A stretch of DNA of 64,000 nucleotides from Vibrio tetraodonis. GTDB taxonomy: Bacteria; Pseudomonadota; Gammaproteobacteria; Enterobacterales; Vibrionaceae. The position numbers and the translations under genes were made by a program. Position 1 is the stretch's first letter, and the number at the start of each line of letters is the position of its first letter. The notes beneath the pieces were generated by a model. That model did no database searches. It was not told where the DNA came from and saw only the letters and a list, made by a program, of their open reading frames with translations. Positions 20,243 to 29,916 of the stretch are shown here, in pieces. The DNA is taken from positions 124,001 through 188,000 of the forward strand of contig NZ_QLYY01000007.1 in the NCBI RefSeq assembly GCF_003350295.1, written 5' to 3'.

Positions 20243-21595
20243 TTAACTTTTGGTTTTTTTGCTTGCAACTTTGAGCCCAGCATTAATATCAAGAATATCT
20301 TGCTCATTCAGTGTTCCTACCGCTTCTCGAAGCTGAAGAACACTAAGTATGTAGTTGTAGCGAGCATCAGAGAGGTTTTTATTTGCATCGTACAGGTTTC
20401 TTGTTGAGTCTAAAACGTCAACAATAGTACGAGTTCCGACATCAAAACCAGCTTCAGTTGCTTCTAAGGCTGATTTAGCCGAAACCACGGTTTGCTCATA
20501 AGCACGCAGTGCACCGATAGAGGCATTAATGTTGTTATTAAAAGCTCGTACATCTTTGACGACACTTCGATAAGAGGCTTCAAGGTTTTGGCTTGCGGCC
20601 ACAAAATCAAACTCAGCTTGTTTGGTTAACGAAGACGTCGCGCCACCACTGTAGATAGGAACTGAGAGATTTAGGCCGATGTTAAAATTGTCGGAGTCAG
20701 AATCTTGGGTTGCAATATCACTGTTCTTTTGTTCTGCAAGTGTATAGCCGCCATCTAACGTAAGTGAAGGAAGGTGACCGGAGCTTTGCAAAGAAATATT
20801 GTCTTTAGCAATATCTTTGGTGATTCGTGATGACAGCAGGGTTAAATTTTTCTGCTCTGCTTCTTTTAGCAGAGTGTCGACAGGTGTTTCACTTTTACTC
20901 GCTGAAAAACGTTCAATATCCAATACATAGAGGTTTGAATGTTCAACGCCTGTAATTTCACGCAGGCCTTCATAGCTATTTATAAGTTCATTTTCAGCCA
21001 AAACTTCATCTGCGAGAACAGAGTCATACTGAGCTTGTGCGTCATGAACATCGGTGATTGCTGATAAACCGACTTCAAAACGCTGCTTTGTTTGCTCTAG
21101 TTGACGGCCAACAGCGGCTTTCTCTGCTTGGACAAACTCTAAATTGTCTTGAGCTCTTAGCACATCAAAATAGGCAGTCGACACTCTAAGAATCAGTGAC
21201 TGCTGAGCTGCTGCATAGGCAGCATCGGCTTTACGAGCGTTTTTTTCTGCGGTATCTAAAGTTATCCAGCTTGAGCGTTTATACAGCTCTTGCGAGAAGC
21301 CAAGCGTTGCGTTCCATACATCCGAATCGTTACTCGCATCGCTTAGTTGCTGGCTTGGTATGCTTGTTTCACCTCGATTGAGATCGTATGAAGCCGTTAA
21401 GTTGATTTGAGGAAGTAAGGTTGCACGGCTCGAATTGATCGCTTCAAAAGCAGAGTCTTTTGAGGCTTTTGCACTCAATAAAGTAGGATCGTTTGTGATT
21501 GCTTGATTATAAATTTCCGTTAGTGTATCTGCGAAAGCGTTCGCGCTAAGGCTGCCTAGTGCTGCACTTATCACCAGTGGAAGCAGTTTTCTCAT
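20243..21595 (-). CDS. tolC: Outer membrane efflux channel TolC
   Basis: TolC forms the trimeric outer-membrane tunnel shared by drug efflux pumps and type I secretion. The 450-residue protein starts with a Sec signal peptide (MRKLLPLVISAALGSLSANAFA, cut near residue 22). It then has the two internally similar outer-membrane-factor repeats, each with long amphipathic helices (for example DAQAQYDSVLADEVLAENEL and DSTRNLYDANKNLSDARYNY). An upstream in-frame TTG at 21613 is open, but ATG 21595 with AGGGAT before it gives a proper signal peptide. It is monocistronic and diverges from nudF. Confidence 0.95.
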   Translation of the reverse strand: MRKLLPLVISAALGSLSANAFADTLTEIYNQAITNDPTLLSAKASKDSAFEAINSSRATLLPQINLTASYDLNRGETSIPSQQLSDASNDSDVWNATLGFSQELYKRSSWITLDTAEKNARKADAAYAAAQQSLILRVSTAYFDVLRAQDNLEFVQAEKAAVGRQLEQTKQRFEVGLSAITDVHDAQAQYDSVLADEVLAENELINSYEGLREITGVEHSNLYVLDIERFSASKSETPVDTLLKEAEQKNLTLLSSRITKDIAKDNISLQSSGHLPSLTLDGGYTLAEQKNSDIATQDSDSDNFNIGLNLSVPIYSGGATSSLTKQAEFDFVAASQNLEASYRSVVKDVRAFNNNINASIGALRAYEQTVVSAKSALEATEAGFDVGTRTIVDVLDSTRNLYDANKNLSDARYNYILSVLQLREAVGTLNEQDILDINAGLKVASKKTKS

Positions 21596-21657
21596 CGGTT
21601 TTATCCCTGCCAAAATATGAAAAAGGTAACTCGTCGAGAGTTTACCTCAACTTTGAT

Positions 21658-21687
21658 GCAAATTTACGCAAATTTTTGTAAATTTTT
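21658..21687. repeat. Three 10-bp phased AAATTT tracts upstream of tolC
   Basis: GCAAATTTAC, GCAAATTTTT and GTAAATTTTT follow one another exactly every 10 bp. A-tracts phased with the helical turn bend DNA, so this is probably curved DNA in the tolC-nudF divergent promoter region and a candidate site for nucleoid proteins such as H-NS. A short hairpin (GGTAACTC and GAGTTTACC, 21625-21646) lies in the tolC leader. Confidence 0.6.
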
Positions 21688-21828
21688 ACACTTGGTTATC
21701 TAAAAAAACTCATCCCAAAGCAGTTAAATTTAACTCAGAATATAAAATTTGCATAAAAAGTTTATCTAGACCCTTGGAAGTTAAGCTTTTGTCTGAGTAA
21801 ACTATAAAATTAACTTATGGGGTAGCCA

Positions 21829-22458
21829 ATGTCACACAGTGAAGAACAACAGCACGAATTTACTTCCAAAGATGTAGAGATACTCTCAAAAGAAACCGTG
21901 TTCTCCGGTTTTTTTAATATGGTGAAATATCGTTTCAGACACAGATTGTTTAATGGTGGCTGGAGTGAGGTTATTGAACGAGAAATGTTTGAAAGAGGTA
22001 ATGCTGCTGCCGTACTTCCATATGATCCTGTTACTGATAAAGTTGTTTTAATTGAACAAATACGTGTTGGCGCTTTGACTCATTCGAGTCCGTGGCAACT
22101 TGAGATTGTGGCTGGGATCATTGATAAAGGGGAAAGTGGTGAAAGTGTTGCTCGCCGTGAGGCAGTAGAGGAAGCCAATGTTTCTATTGACGATCTTTTG
22201 AAAGTTACTTCGTATTACCCCTCTTCAGGAGGTTGCTCTGAGAGGTTAGATGTCTATGTTGGCAAGGTTGATGCATCAAACGCAAGTGGCATTCATGGTT
22301 TAGACTATGAAGGAGAGGACATTAAAGTTCATGTCGTAAACCGAGAGACTGCCTATCAATGGGTAGTCGAAGGTAAGTTTGAAAATGGTGCTTCCATCAT
22401 TGCGTTGCAATGGTTGCAGTTGAATTACCAGTCCGTAAGAGAGCAATGGCAAATTTAG
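21829..22458 (+). CDS. nudF: ADP-ribose pyrophosphatase NudF
   Basis: NudF is a Nudix hydrolase that splits ADP-ribose into AMP and ribose 5-phosphate. The 209 residues include the array GAAVLPYDPVTDKVVLIEQIR-like segment (residues about 62-80) and the Nudix box from GIIDKGESGES to RREAVEEANV (about 103-125). The second half of the box has Asn where the consensus has Gly (EEXG), which is uncommon, while the metal-binding Glu residues are all kept. ATG 21829 has a GGGG-type ribosome binding site (TATGGGGTAGCC). It heads the nudF-yqiB-cpdA-yqiA cluster, the same order as in E. coli upstream of parE. Confidence 0.93.
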   Translation: MSHSEEQQHEFTSKDVEILSKETVFSGFFNMVKYRFRHRLFNGGWSEVIEREMFERGNAAAVLPYDPVTDKVVLIEQIRVGALTHSSPWQLEIVAGIIDKGESGESVARREAVEEANVSIDDLLKVTSYYPSSGGCSERLDVYVGKVDASNASGIHGLDYEGEDIKVHVVNRETAYQWVVEGKFENGASIIALQWLQLNYQSVREQWQI

Positions 22459-22886
22459 CAGTAAAAAAAACGTATCATGTAGATTTGGCAGATTTGATGC
22501 GAACATATGAAACCAATTATGCCAAGTTAAATGCTTTGTTGCCAAACAAGGCACAGGTTGGTGATGTGCGCTGTTACCAAGCTGCCCATATGACATACCA
22601 AATTCAAGTGGCAGAAATCACAAAGTACACAACTTTGGTTGATATTTGTCAAAGCGATGATGTTCCGGTGTTTCCTTTGCCAAAAATGTCTGTCAGGCTT
22701 TACCATGATGCTCGAGTGGCAGAGGTGTGCGAGTGTGCGCATCTGAAACGAGTCAGAGCACGTTACGATTACCCCAATGATAAAATGGTTCAACAAGACG
22801 AAAAATTACAGCGCAACCGCTTTTTGGGGGATTGGTTATCTTTCTGTTTAAGGCATGGTATTAGTCGAACGCCGCTCAATATTTAG
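22446..22886 (+). CDS. yqiB: DUF1249 protein YqiB
   Basis: A conserved 146-residue protein of unknown biochemical role, found next to nudF and cpdA throughout gammaproteobacteria. It has no signal peptide or membrane helix. Recognisable segments are YHVDLADLMRTYETNYAKL at the N terminus and the MSVRLYHDARVAEVCEC stretch in the middle. The start at ATG 22446 overlaps the end of nudF by 13 bp, and AAGAGAG inside nudF serves as the ribosome binding site, so translation is probably coupled. Confidence 0.9.
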   Translation: MANLAVKKTYHVDLADLMRTYETNYAKLNALLPNKAQVGDVRCYQAAHMTYQIQVAEITKYTTLVDICQSDDVPVFPLPKMSVRLYHDARVAEVCECAHLKRVRARYDYPNDKMVQQDEKLQRNRFLGDWLSFCLRHGISRTPLNI

Positions 22887-22895
22887 GTTTTTATT

Positions 22896-23714
22896 TTGAA
22901 AGTAACATCTAGTTCTGTGGATGGAAGCATCAGGCTGCTTCAAATTACAGATACTCATCTGTTTGAAGCAAATGATGGCAGTCTTCTTGGTGTCAACACG
23001 AGTGACAGCTTTGATGCTGTGGTGAGGGCGATCACTGAACAAAACACAAATTACGAAGCTATTGTCGCCACTGGAGATATTTCGCAAGACCACAGTGCGT
23101 TATCTTACCAACGTTTTGAATCAGGCATTTCAAAGCTCAACAAGACTTGTTTTTGGTTACCCGGCAATCATGACTTTAGGCCCAATATGGATTCTGTGCT
23201 TTGTTCTCAACAGATCCAGTACCTAGAACACCTTTTACTTGGCGATTACTGGCAAATGATAGTCTTAGATTCTCAAGTGGTTGGTGTACCACATGGTCGT
23301 CTTAGTGAAAAACAACTATCACTGCTTGAAGATAAACTCAACCTTTATCCTGAACGCTACGCGTTGGTTTTATTGCATCATCACCCTGTTCTTATCGGTA
23401 GTGCTTGGTTGGATCAGCATACCCTCAAGGATTCAGAGAGCTTTTGGAAAGTTATAGAAAAGCACTCCAATGCTAAGGCAGTGCTCTGTGGCCACGTTCA
23501 TCAGGACATGGATAGATATCGACATGATGTCAGAGTAATGGCAACGCCATCGACATGTGTACAGTTTAAACCACTTAGTGATGACTTTGCCGTGGATAAC
23601 CAGTCTCCTGGTTGGCGTGAAATTGTATTACATCCAAGTGGGAACCTAACTACAGAGGTTAAGCGTTTGCCTATGGGGAGCTTTATTCCTGATTTTAGCT
23701 CTTCTGGGTATTAA
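22896..23714 (+). CDS. cpdA: 3',5'-cyclic-AMP phosphodiesterase CpdA
   Basis: CpdA hydrolyses cAMP and so tunes CRP-dependent regulation. The 272-residue metallophosphoesterase has all the metal-binding blocks: DTHLF (about residue 22), GDISQD, GNHDF, LLHHHPV and GHVHQD. No ATG is available at the N terminus; a TTG at 22896 is the best start, 9 bp after yqiB, with only a weak AGG upstream. A GTG eight codons in is the alternative. The weak start may keep its level low. Confidence 0.93.
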   Translation: MKVTSSSVDGSIRLLQITDTHLFEANDGSLLGVNTSDSFDAVVRAITEQNTNYEAIVATGDISQDHSALSYQRFESGISKLNKTCFWLPGNHDFRPNMDSVLCSQQIQYLEHLLLGDYWQMIVLDSQVVGVPHGRLSEKQLSLLEDKLNLYPERYALVLLHHHPVLIGSAWLDQHTLKDSESFWKVIEKHSNAKAVLCGHVHQDMDRYRHDVRVMATPSTCVQFKPLSDDFAVDNQSPGWREIVLHPSGNLTTEVKRLPMGSFIPDFSSSGY

Positions 23715-23745
23715 CTTTCACTGCGTCATTATTATCACAGGATAC

Positions 23746-24330
23746 ATGATGAAACCTTCTTTACTCTTATATATCCATGGTTTTAATAGCTCTCCGTTAT
23801 CGCAAAAAGCGACGTTGATGAGAGAGTACTGTGCATTGCACAGGCCTGATATTAAAGTTGTGGTTCCTCAGCTTCCATGTTTTCCCCAACAAGCTGCAGA
23901 CTGCCTACTAACCATCGTTGAGCAATACAAAAATGATCATCGCATTGGACTTGTCGGTAGCTCTCTTGGTGGATATCTCTCTGTGTGGCTGAATACTCGC
24001 TTTGGCTTTAAAGCTGTGGTTGTAAACCCTGCGGTAAGGCCCTATGAATTACTGCAAGATTATCTAGGAGAGCAAGAAAACCCATATACAGGCCTGCGCT
24101 ATTTCCTATCTGAAGCTCATATCGATGAATTAAAATCTCTCGATGTTGCGAGTATTCAAAATCCAGAAGACTTTTGGCTTTTGCAGCAAACTCATGATGA
24201 GGTACTTGACTTTCGTCAAGCTGTTGAGAGGTTTTCAATGGCTAAACAGACTGTAGAAGAGGGCGGAAATCACAGTTTTGTCAGTTTTGAACGTCATCTA
24301 GAGCCGATCATCGACTTCCTTCAGCTATAG
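23746..24330 (+). CDS. yqiA: YqiA-type alpha/beta-hydrolase (esterase)
   Basis: A 194-residue serine hydrolase. The nucleophile elbow GSSLGG (about residues 70-75), the early oxyanion segment YIHGFNSSP, a VVVNPAVRP strand and the late GGNHSF giving the catalytic His are typical of the YqiA esterases. The true substrate is not known. Two consecutive ATGs exist: the second, 23749, is better spaced from AGGA. It lies 31 bp after cpdA and ends the small cluster; parE has its own upstream region. Confidence 0.9.
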   Translation: MMKPSLLLYIHGFNSSPLSQKATLMREYCALHRPDIKVVVPQLPCFPQQAADCLLTIVEQYKNDHRIGLVGSSLGGYLSVWLNTRFGFKAVVVNPAVRPYELLQDYLGEQENPYTGLRYFLSEAHIDELKSLDVASIQNPEDFWLLQQTHDEVLDFRQAVERFSMAKQTVEEGGNHSFVSFERHLEPIIDFLQL

Positions 24331-24380
24331 TTTCCATTGAGGGAAAAGTCATAAATTTAGTGGTTAGTTAATTATCTCAC

Positions 24381-24409
24381 TTGACATAGTTCCTTCTCTT
24401 CCAGACTAT
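24381..24409 (+). promoter_or_regulatory. Candidate sigma-70 promoter for parE-parC
   Basis: A perfect TTGACA (24381-24386), a 17-bp spacer and GACTAT (24404-24409) lie in the 211-bp gap before parE. The -10 box is weak. The leader would be about 125 nt long with no obvious reading frame. Confidence 0.5.
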
Positions 24410-24541
24410 GTTTCTCCTGTACTGAGCTGGATAAAAAACGATGAGAGTTTGAGTGTTTTTAGAGTCTATATGCAACCTAATTGACAATGAAAGCAGATTA
24501 GCTCAGTTATTCATTATTTTCTACAAACGATATTCCGTATT

Positions 24542-26422
24542 ATGACTGAACAATATAATGCTGGAGCCATTGAGGTTCTTAATGGCTTGGAGCCGGTAAA
24601 ACGCCGACCCGGGATGTATACGGATACTGCGCGGCCCAATCATTTAGGGCAAGAAGTCATCGATAACAGTGTCGATGAAGCGCTAGCCGGACACGCTTCC
24701 AAGGTTCAAGTAATTTTGCATGCCGACCAATCTCTCGAAGTGATCGATGATGGACGCGGTATGCCTGTTGATATACATCCAGAGGAGAAAGTATCTGGGG
24801 TAGAGCTGATACTGTGTAAGCTTCATGCTGGTGGTAAGTTCTCAAACAAAAACTATCAATTCTCCGGAGGCTTACACGGGGTAGGTATTTCAGTAGTCAA
24901 TGCTTTATCAAAGCGTGTCGAAGTCACTGTAAGACGAGATGGACAAGTGTATGAAATTGCATTTGAGCATGGTGATAAAGTTTCCGATCTGACAGTCACA
25001 GGGACATGTGGTCGACGTAACAAGGGTACAAGCGTTCACTTTTGGCCTGATGCAAAGTATTTCGATTCCGCCAATTTCTCCGTTGCTCGTTTGGTGAATA
25101 ACCTTCGAGCTAAAGCGGTATTATGCCCTGGGCTTGAAATTACCTTTACAGACAAAGTAAATGGCAATGAACACAAATGGTTATATGAAGATGGTTTAAA
25201 GGATTATCTTGCCGAAGGTGTCAAAGGTTATACCGTATTGCCTGAAGCGCCTTTTACTGGCGAATTCTCAGCTGAAACTGAAGCGGCGACTTGGGCTGTT
25301 ATTTGGCAGCCAGAAGGCGGTGACATGATCACCGAAAGCTATGTTAACTTGATCCCAACTGCGCAAGGAGGAACTCATGTTAATGGTTTGCGTCAAGGTT
25401 TACTTGATGCCATGCGAGAGTTTTGTGAATTTCGAAACTTGTTGCCACGAGGCGTCAAGTTAACAGGGGATGATGTATTTGACCGATGTTCTTATGTGTT
25501 ATCGGTTAAGATGCAGGACCCGCAGTTTGCCGGTCAAACGAAAGAACGTCTTTCGTCCCGCCAGACCGCTGCTTTTGTATCCGGCGTTGTAAAAGATGCG
25601 TTTAGTTTATGGCTAAACGAAAAGCCTCAATTAGCTGAACAGTTGGCAGAAGTGTGTATTGCCAACGCTCACCGTCGTATGCGCGCGAGTAAAAAAGTCG
25701 TGCGCAAGAAAGTTGCGTCTGGGCCTGCGTTGCCGGGTAAATTGACCGACTGCTCTTTGCAAGATTTAAGTCGTACTGAAATTTTCTTTGTCGAAGGAGA
25801 CTCGGCTGGTGGTTCGGCTAAGCAGGCTCGAGATAGAGAATTCCAAGCAGTAATGCCGCTAAGAGGGAAGATCCTCAATACTTGGGAAGTTTCCGCTGAC
25901 CAAGTGCTCGCGTCTCAGGAGGTGCATGATATATCCGTTGCTCTGGGAATCGACCCTGATAGTGAAAATCTTGAAGGCTTGCGGTATGGTAAAATCTGTA
26001 TTTTAGCGGATGCTGACTCTGATGGTTTGCATATCGCAACATTGCTCTGTGCCTTGTTTACCCGCCACTTTAGATCCTTAGTCGAAGCTGGGCATATCTA
26101 TGTGGCTATGCCGCCACTTTATCGCATCGACTGTGGTAAAGAAGTTTTCTATGCCTTGGATGATGACGAAAAAGAGGGTGTGTTAGAGCGCCTATCGAAA
26201 AAGAAAGCCAAGATTAACGTGCAGCGATTTAAGGGGCTTGGTGAAATGAATCCATTGCAATTGCGTGAAACGACAATGGATCCAAATACCCGACGTCTTG
26301 TTCAATTAACGATTGATGATTCAGAAGCGACGATAGAAATGATGGATATGTTGCTTGGTAAGAAACGGGCAGATGATCGCCGTTCTTGGTTACAAAACAA
26401 CGGTGATTTGGCAGGGGTTTAA
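24542..26422 (+). CDS. parE: DNA topoisomerase IV subunit B
   Basis: ParE is the ATPase subunit of topoisomerase IV, which unlinks daughter chromosomes. At 626 residues it is close to the E. coli length. It has the GHKL ATP-binding signatures VIDNSVDEALAG (about 40-51), DDGRGMPVD and GGLHGVGISVVNALS, then the transducer domain. The TOPRIM block FVEGDSAGGSAKQARDREFQ (Glu about 418) with DADSDGLH carries the metal-binding acidic residues. Its start codon has a poor ribosome binding site. parC follows after 3 bp. Confidence 0.97.
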   Translation: MTEQYNAGAIEVLNGLEPVKRRPGMYTDTARPNHLGQEVIDNSVDEALAGHASKVQVILHADQSLEVIDDGRGMPVDIHPEEKVSGVELILCKLHAGGKFSNKNYQFSGGLHGVGISVVNALSKRVEVTVRRDGQVYEIAFEHGDKVSDLTVTGTCGRRNKGTSVHFWPDAKYFDSANFSVARLVNNLRAKAVLCPGLEITFTDKVNGNEHKWLYEDGLKDYLAEGVKGYTVLPEAPFTGEFSAETEAATWAVIWQPEGGDMITESYVNLIPTAQGGTHVNGLRQGLLDAMREFCEFRNLLPRGVKLTGDDVFDRCSYVLSVKMQDPQFAGQTKERLSSRQTAAFVSGVVKDAFSLWLNEKPQLAEQLAEVCIANAHRRMRASKKVVRKKVASGPALPGKLTDCSLQDLSRTEIFFVEGDSAGGSAKQARDREFQAVMPLRGKILNTWEVSADQVLASQEVHDISVALGIDPDSENLEGLRYGKICILADADSDGLHIATLLCALFTRHFRSLVEAGHIYVAMPPLYRIDCGKEVFYALDDDEKEGVLERLSKKKAKINVQRFKGLGEMNPLQLRETTMDPNTRRLVQLTIDDSEATIEMMDMLLGKKRADDRRSWLQNNGDLAGV

Positions 26423-26425
26423 CGA

Positions 26426-28693
26426 ATGTCGACAGAAATTACATACGATGGCGTTGAACAGTTGCCAATGCGCACCTTCACTGAAGACGCTTATCTAAAT
26501 TATTCTATGTACGTCATCATGGACAGAGCCTTGCCATATATCGGTGACGGTTTAAAACCTGTTCAAAGACGTATTATTTATGCTATGTCTGAGCTTGGGC
26601 TTTCAGCTGCTGCAAAGTATAAGAAATCTGCTCGCACTGTCGGTGATGTGTTAGGTAAATATCACCCCCATGGTGATTCCGCATGTTATGAAGCCATGGT
26701 CTTGATGGCTCAGCCATTCTCGTATCGTTATCCATTGGTCGATGGGCAAGGGAACTGGGGTGCTCCTGATGATCCTAAATCGTTTGCCGCCATGCGTTAT
26801 ACCGAAGCAAAGCTGTCTAAGTTTGCCGAAGTTTTGCTAGGTGAGTTAGGACAGGGAACGGTTGAGTGGCAACCAAACTTTGATGGCACAATGAAAGAGC
26901 CACAAATGTTGCCAGCACGTCTACCACATATCCTTCTCAACGGAGTAACGGGTATTGCAGTTGGTATGGCGACCGATATTCCTCCTCACAACGTAAGAGA
27001 GGTAGCAGATGCAGCAATTCATTTGATCGACAGCCCTAAATCAGAGCTGGCTGACATAATGAATTTTGTTCAAGGCCCAGACTATCCTACTGAAGCTGAA
27101 ATCATTTCCCCTAGAGCCGATTTAGAGAAGATCTATCGTACAGGGCGCGGCAGTATTAAAATGCGCGCAGTTTGGCATAAAGATGGTGGAGAGATAGTCA
27201 TTACTTCTTTGCCTCATCAAGTCTCAGGTGCAAAGTTACTTGAACAGATCGCCAATCAAATGAGGGCAAAAAAATTACCCATGGTTGATGATTTGCGAGA
27301 CGAGTCCGATCATGAAAATCCCACGCGTATTGTGATAGTTCCTCGCTCTAATCGAATTGATTGTGAACAGTTAATGGATCACCTGTTTGCTTCGACGGAT
27401 CTTGAGAAAAATTTCCGTGTGAATCTTAACATGATCGGTCTAGATAACCGCCCTCAAGTCAAAGGGCTAGTTAAGATTTTGACCGAATGGATAGAGTATC
27501 GCCGTACGACAGTTCGTCGCCGTTTACAGCATCGTCTCGATAAAGTTCTTGCTCGCTTACATATACTAGAGGGTTTGTTGGTTGCTTACCTTAACTTGGA
27601 CGAAGTGATAGAAATCATCCGTAATGAAGACGATCCTAAAGCTGTATTGATGACAAGGTTTGGCATCACCGACATTCAAGCTGATGCGATTTTGGATACC
27701 AAGCTTCGTCACCTTGCCAAACTGGAAGAGATGAAAATTCGTGGAGAGCAAGAAGAGCTTGAGAAAGAAAGGGAAAAACTTGAGCTACTGCTTGGCTCAG
27801 ATCGTCGTCTAAATACGTTGATCAAAAAAGAAATTAAAGCCGATGCGGAAAAGTATGGTGATGATCGCCTCTCGCCACTTGTTGAGCGCGCCGAAGCGAA
27901 AGCATTGACAGAGCGTGATCTGGTGCCAAGTGAGCCTATTACTGTTGTCCTATCGGACAAGGGCTGGATCCGTCATGCTAAAGGCCATGATGTTGACCCT
28001 GAAGGGTTGAATTATAAATCTGGTGATAAATATCTTGCTCATGCAAGGGGTAAAAGTAGTCAACATTCAGTGTTCCTTGGCAGTGATGGCCGGAGTTACT
28101 CGCTTGAATCTCACTCTCTTCCCTCTGCACGTAGCCAAGGAGAGCCCATTACAGGTCGGTTAAATATCAATGCAGGTACAAGCGTTCGTCATGTAGTCAT
28201 GGGCGAAGAAGAGCAGCTGTGGCTGGTTGGCTCAGATGCAGGTTATGGTTTCGTTTGTAAGGGCAGTGATTTACTGTCTAAAAATCGCAGCGGTAAAGCC
28301 TTGGTGACCTTGCCACAGAACTCTGAAGTGATGGTGCCATACAGCATAAGTAATTTAGATCACGATGAAATTCTTGCGATCACAAATCAAGGGCGGATGT
28401 TGTTATTCCCAATAAAAGATTTACCACAGTTAGGTAAAGGCAAGGGTAATAAGATCATTAACATTCCTGCTGCAAAAGCAAAAGAGCGGGAGGAGTTAGT
28501 GTCTCATTTGATGGCCTTACCTCAAGGGGCTTCGATAACCTTGTATGCAGGTAAACGCAAACTCGGCTTGAAACCTTCTGATCTGGATAACTTCCGAGGA
28601 GAACGTGGCCGCAGGGGTAGCTTGTTGCCAAGAGGTTTGCAAAGAGTCACGCGAATCGAGGTTGAAGCCTCTGAACCCAAGGAAAGCGAATAG
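26426..28693 (+). CDS. parC: DNA topoisomerase IV subunit A
   Basis: ParC cuts and religates the DNA in topoisomerase IV. The 755-residue product carries the catalytic Tyr125 in [10 protein letters not shown], and the quinolone-target region [14 protein letters not shown] with Ser85 and Glu89, the residues seen in susceptible strains. The C-terminal DNA-wrapping beta-pinwheel covers about 490-740. It is coupled to parE by a 3-bp gap and followed by a strong terminator. Confidence 0.97.
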   Translation: MSTEITYDGVEQLPMRTFTEDAYLNYSMYVIMDRALPYIGDGLKPVQRRIIYAMSELGLSAAAKYKKSARTVGDVLGKYHPHGDSACYEAMVLMAQPFSYRYPLVDGQGNWGAPDDPKSFAAMRYTEAKLSKFAEVLLGELGQGTVEWQPNFDGTMKEPQMLPARLPHILLNGVTGIAVGMATDIPPHNVREVADAAIHLIDSPKSELADIMNFVQGPDYPTEAEIISPRADLEKIYRTGRGSIKMRAVWHKDGGEIVITSLPHQVSGAKLLEQIANQMRAKKLPMVDDLRDESDHENPTRIVIVPRSNRIDCEQLMDHLFASTDLEKNFRVNLNMIGLDNRPQVKGLVKILTEWIEYRRTTVRRRLQHRLDKVLARLHILEGLLVAYLNLDEVIEIIRNEDDPKAVLMTRFGITDIQADAILDTKLRHLAKLEEMKIRGEQEELEKEREKLELLLGSDRRLNTLIKKEIKADAEKYGDDRLSPLVERAEAKALTERDLVPSEPITVVLSDKGWIRHAKGHDVDPEGLNYKSGDKYLAHARGKSSQHSVFLGSDGRSYSLESHSLPSARSQGEPITGRLNINAGTSVRHVVMGEEEQLWLVGSDAGYGFVCKGSDLLSKNRSGKALVTLPQNSEVMVPYSISNLDHDEILAITNQGRMLLFPIKDLPQLGKGKGNKIINIPAAKAKEREELVSHLMALPQGASITLYAGKRKLGLKPSDLDNFRGERGRRGSLLPRGLQRVTRIEVEASEPKESE

Positions 28694-28702
28694 AATGTAA
28701 CC

Positions 28703-28727
28703 CCCCCATGGAAACATGGGGGTTTTT
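28703..28727 (+). terminator. Intrinsic terminator after parC
   Basis: CCCCCATG, a GAAA tetraloop, CATGGGGG and five T. The stable GNRA loop and GC-rich stem make it a textbook terminator. It lies just before the convergent degS stop. Confidence 0.92.
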
Positions 28728-28733
28728 GGTAGA

Positions 28734-29801
28734 TTAGATCTCTCTCGTGTCTTCGGCAATGGTCACCTTTATTGTTTGTTCCTCACCTTTTCTTAGGATG
28801 AGCACATCTACAACGGTCCCGGGGCGGAGCTCAGTTACAATGTCCATAACACTTTGCCTACCATTAATCTTATTGCCGTCAATTTTAAGAATAATGTCTT
28901 GTGGTTCAAATCCGGCGTCTTCCCCTGGGCCGTTAGGATCGACACCAAGTACAACAATACCTCCCATATGCTCGTTGCCTAAAAGGCGAGAAGTGACAGA
29001 AGTAATGTCTTGTCCATCAATTCCAATGTAGCCTCGAATTACTCGGCCATCAGCAATGATCTTTTGCATGATTTTGTTGGCCAATGCATAGGGGATAGCA
29101 AAAGAAATACCATATGTTTCAAGTTCGGTAGCCTGTTGGAAAGAAGCAGTATTGATACCGACTAACTCTCCACGAGTATTTACTAAAGCTCCTCCAGAGT
29201 TGCCGTCATTGATTGCCGCATCGGTTTGAATAAATGCTTGGCGTCCTCCAGTACTGATTGATGAGCGTCCAGTCGCGGAAATGATACCAAAGGTTGTGGT
29301 TTGACCTAAATTGTAGGGATTACCAATCGCTAATACCACATCTCCTACAGTCGGAGAATATTCTGGGTTTAATGGAATAACCGGTAAGTTGTTACCTTCT
29401 ACACGCAGGATAGCGATGTCTGTTCGTTTGTCGGTGCCAACTAGCTGGGCGAAAGCGACTCGACCGTCTTGCAGTGCAACAACCACTTGATCGGCTTGTG
29501 CCACTACATGATAGTTAGTAATTATGTATCCCTTATGGCTGACGATTACTCCAGAGCCAAGGCTTTGGGTCTGCAGCTTTGAGCGGTTACCCTCAGCATA
29601 CTTCCTACTATAGATATTGACGACTGCCGGAGCTGCTTTGCGAACGGCACTGTTGAATGAGATCTCTTGTGCTGATGTGATATTGTTTCCACCCGCAAAA
29701 TCGTCAGAGAGAATATTGGTCCTAAGGGAAGGTATTGCTAATAGCAATAACAATGCCGTTGCTAAGCCTAACCCAATTGAACGCAACAAAAATTGCAGCA
29801 T
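28734..29801 (-). CDS. degS: Site-1 serine endoprotease DegS
   Basis: DegS is an inner-membrane-anchored periplasmic protease that senses unfolded porin tails through its PDZ domain and starts cleavage of the anti-sigma factor RseA, switching on sigma-E. The 355-residue protein has one N-terminal membrane anchor (about 5-25) and a trypsin-like domain with His in NYHVV, Asp in KRTDIAIL and Ser in GNSGGALV. A single PDZ domain follows (about 255-350). It lies downstream of degQ but is separated by a terminator, so it probably has its own promoter in the 115-bp gap. Confidence 0.96.
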   Translation of the reverse strand: MLQFLLRSIGLGLATALLLLLAIPSLRTNILSDDFAGGNNITSAQEISFNSAVRKAAPAVVNIYSRKYAEGNRSKLQTQSLGSGVIVSHKGYIITNYHVVAQADQVVVALQDGRVAFAQLVGTDKRTDIAILRVEGNNLPVIPLNPEYSPTVGDVVLAIGNPYNLGQTTTFGIISATGRSSISTGGRQAFIQTDAAINDGNSGGALVNTRGELVGINTASFQQATELETYGISFAIPYALANKIMQKIIADGRVIRGYIGIDGQDITSVTSRLLGNEHMGGIVVLGVDPNGPGEDAGFEPQDIILKIDGNKINGRQSVMDIVTELRPGTVVDVLILRKGEEQTIKVTIAEDTREI

Positions 29802-29860
29802 AGCCTCGCAACCACCTTAAAATTGAGACAAGTGGCGAAAGAATAGCATTAGATGAGAAA

Positions 29861-29896
29861 ATAATAAAAGGATGGTAGAAGATACTACCATCCTTT
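29861..29896 (-). terminator. Terminator after degQ, upstream of degS
   Basis: On the minus strand AAAGGATGGTAG, a 6-nt loop and CTACCATCCTTT form a perfect 12-bp stem, followed by TTTATTATTTT. It lies 20 bp past the degQ stop and should uncouple degQ from degS expression. Confidence 0.85.
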
Positions 29897-29916
29897 GACA
29901 CAAAGAATGGATGTCT

